The translations under genes were made by a program, and so were the position numbers. Below the pieces are notes generated by a model. The model ran no database searches. It was given only the letters and a program-made list of their open reading frames with translations, and was not told the DNA's origin. Below, in pieces: positions 5,230-5,688 of a stretch of DNA of 5,688 bases. This DNA comes from Novosphingobium sp. (GTDB lineage Bacteria > Pseudomonadota > Alphaproteobacteria > Sphingomonadales > Sphingomonadaceae). How positions within the stretch are numbered: the first letter of the stretch is position 1; each line of letters starts with the position of its first letter. The stretch is taken from positions 1-5,688 of the forward strand of contig JAJTFU010000131.1 of assembly GCA_021299075.1 (NCBI GenBank), in the 5' to 3' direction.

Positions 5230-5688
5230 ATGGGTAACGAACTGCACGATTTTCTTCCCGACGACCCGCAGCCGGGTCCGTCGTGGGCACGCTCGAACTG
5301 GCCGCAGGTTGGCGGCGCGGCCGAGGATGACCTGACTCAGGCGCTCGATCCCACCGCAATGCAGGTGGCGATTAAGGCGGCTGCGGCCAAGGCCGGCGCG
5401 GCGATGGATCCGCGCGCGATCGAGGAAGCCGCGGCGGATTCGATCCGGGCGATGATGCTGGTGCGCACTTACCGTGTGCGCGGCCACCTCGGCGCGGACC
5501 TCGATCCGCTGGGCCTGAGCCACCAGAACCTGCCGGCCGATCTTGACCCGGCCTACCACGGCTTTTCTGGCGCAGCGCTGGATCGCAAGGTTTATCTGGG
5601 CGGCACGCTGGGCCTGGAATGGGCCTCGGTGCGCGAGCTGGTCGATATCCTGAAGCGCAATTACTGCGGCAAGGTCGGCTTCGAATAC
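5230..5688 (+). CDS. sucA: 2-oxoglutarate dehydrogenase E1 component, N-terminal part (3' partial)
   Basis: E1 is the thiamine diphosphate-dependent subunit of the 2-oxoglutarate dehydrogenase complex; it decarboxylates 2-oxoglutarate and passes the succinyl group to the lipoyl arm of E2 (SucB), giving succinyl-CoA. ATG 5230 follows AGGA (5217-5220) by 9 nt, and the frame stays open for 153 codons to the window end. The call rests on SIRAMMLVRTYRVRGHLGAD (71-90) running into LDPLGL (91-96), a hallmark of SucA, and on the later segments VYLGGTLGLEWASVRELVDI and NYCGKVGFEY (144-153), which lead into the core domain. The ThDP-binding region lies beyond the window. The first 45 residues (MGNELHDFLPDDPQPGPSWA and onward) are short and acidic and lack the usual YIExLYxxYxxDPxSV helix that precedes PSW in most SucA proteins. 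It follows sucD by 69 nt, consistent with one TCA-cycle operon; sucB and lpd may follow. Confidence 0.95.
   Translation, partial: MGNELHDFLPDDPQPGPSWARSNWPQVGGAAEDDLTQALDPTAMQVAIKAAAAKAGAAMDPRAIEEAAADSIRAMMLVRTYRVRGHLGADLDPLGLSHQNLPADLDPAYHGFSGAALDRKVYLGGTLGLEWASVRELVDILKRNYCGKVGFEY

Noticed and set aside
5220..5237. Five-codon reading frame ATG..TAA overlapping the sucA start
   Set aside because: It is too short, has no SD of its own, and most simply results from AGGATGG in the sucA ribosome binding site.
1..5688. tRNA/rRNA genes, CRISPR arrays, insertion sequences or phage attachment sites
   Set aside because: No cloverleaf-like sequence, regularly spaced repeats, transposase motifs or terminal inverted repeats were seen; base composition is even across the window.

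Overview
The window is high-GC bacterial chromosome with clear alphaproteobacterial character, most likely Sphingomonadales (Novosphingobium/Erythrobacter-like). The order malate dehydrogenase, succinyl-CoA ligase alpha, 2-oxoglutarate dehydrogenase E1 is the alphaproteobacterial way of grouping TCA genes. The SucA N-terminus, the SleB-type hydrolase and the small 'AANDN' protein also fit sphingomonads. This placement rests on recognition of protein sequences, not on a database search.

Layout, all genes on the + strand. (1) Positions 1-611: C-terminal part of a SleB-family cell wall hydrolase with a Pro/Ala/Gln-rich tail; its start lies upstream of the window. (2) 713-1021: a 102-aa protein of unknown function. 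(3) 1121-3046: a membrane-anchored GGDEF-EAL protein with about six transmembrane segments and intact motifs for both c-di-GMP synthesis and hydrolysis. It has no AUG start, and a 9-bp inverted repeat surrounds its Shine-Dalgarno sequence. (4) 3047-3279: the largest intergenic region. It holds an AT-rich block of overlapping TTTGC/GCAAA inverted repeats, including the perfect dyad TTGCGAA-GCA-TTCGCAA, and then a GC-rich leader. It is the likely promoter and operator region for the genes that follow. (5) 3280-4242 mdh, 4270-5160 sucD, and 5230 to the window end, the first 153 codons of sucA.

mdh, sucD and sucA are close together (27 and 69 nt apart) and probably form one TCA-cycle operon. SucA (with SucB and Lpd) makes succinyl-CoA, SucD with SucC converts it to succinate, and Mdh oxidises malate to oxaloacetate. 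sucC, normally directly upstream of sucD, is absent here. The sucD-sucA gap carries a sizeable stem-loop without a U-tract, more like an expression-tuning or processing element than a full terminator.

The genes are mostly ordinary core functions; no new defence, mobile or biosynthetic system is visible. The points most worth a second look are non-coding: the SD-enclosing repeat before the GGDEF-EAL gene, the operator-like array before mdh, the intercistronic stem-loop, and the displaced sucC.
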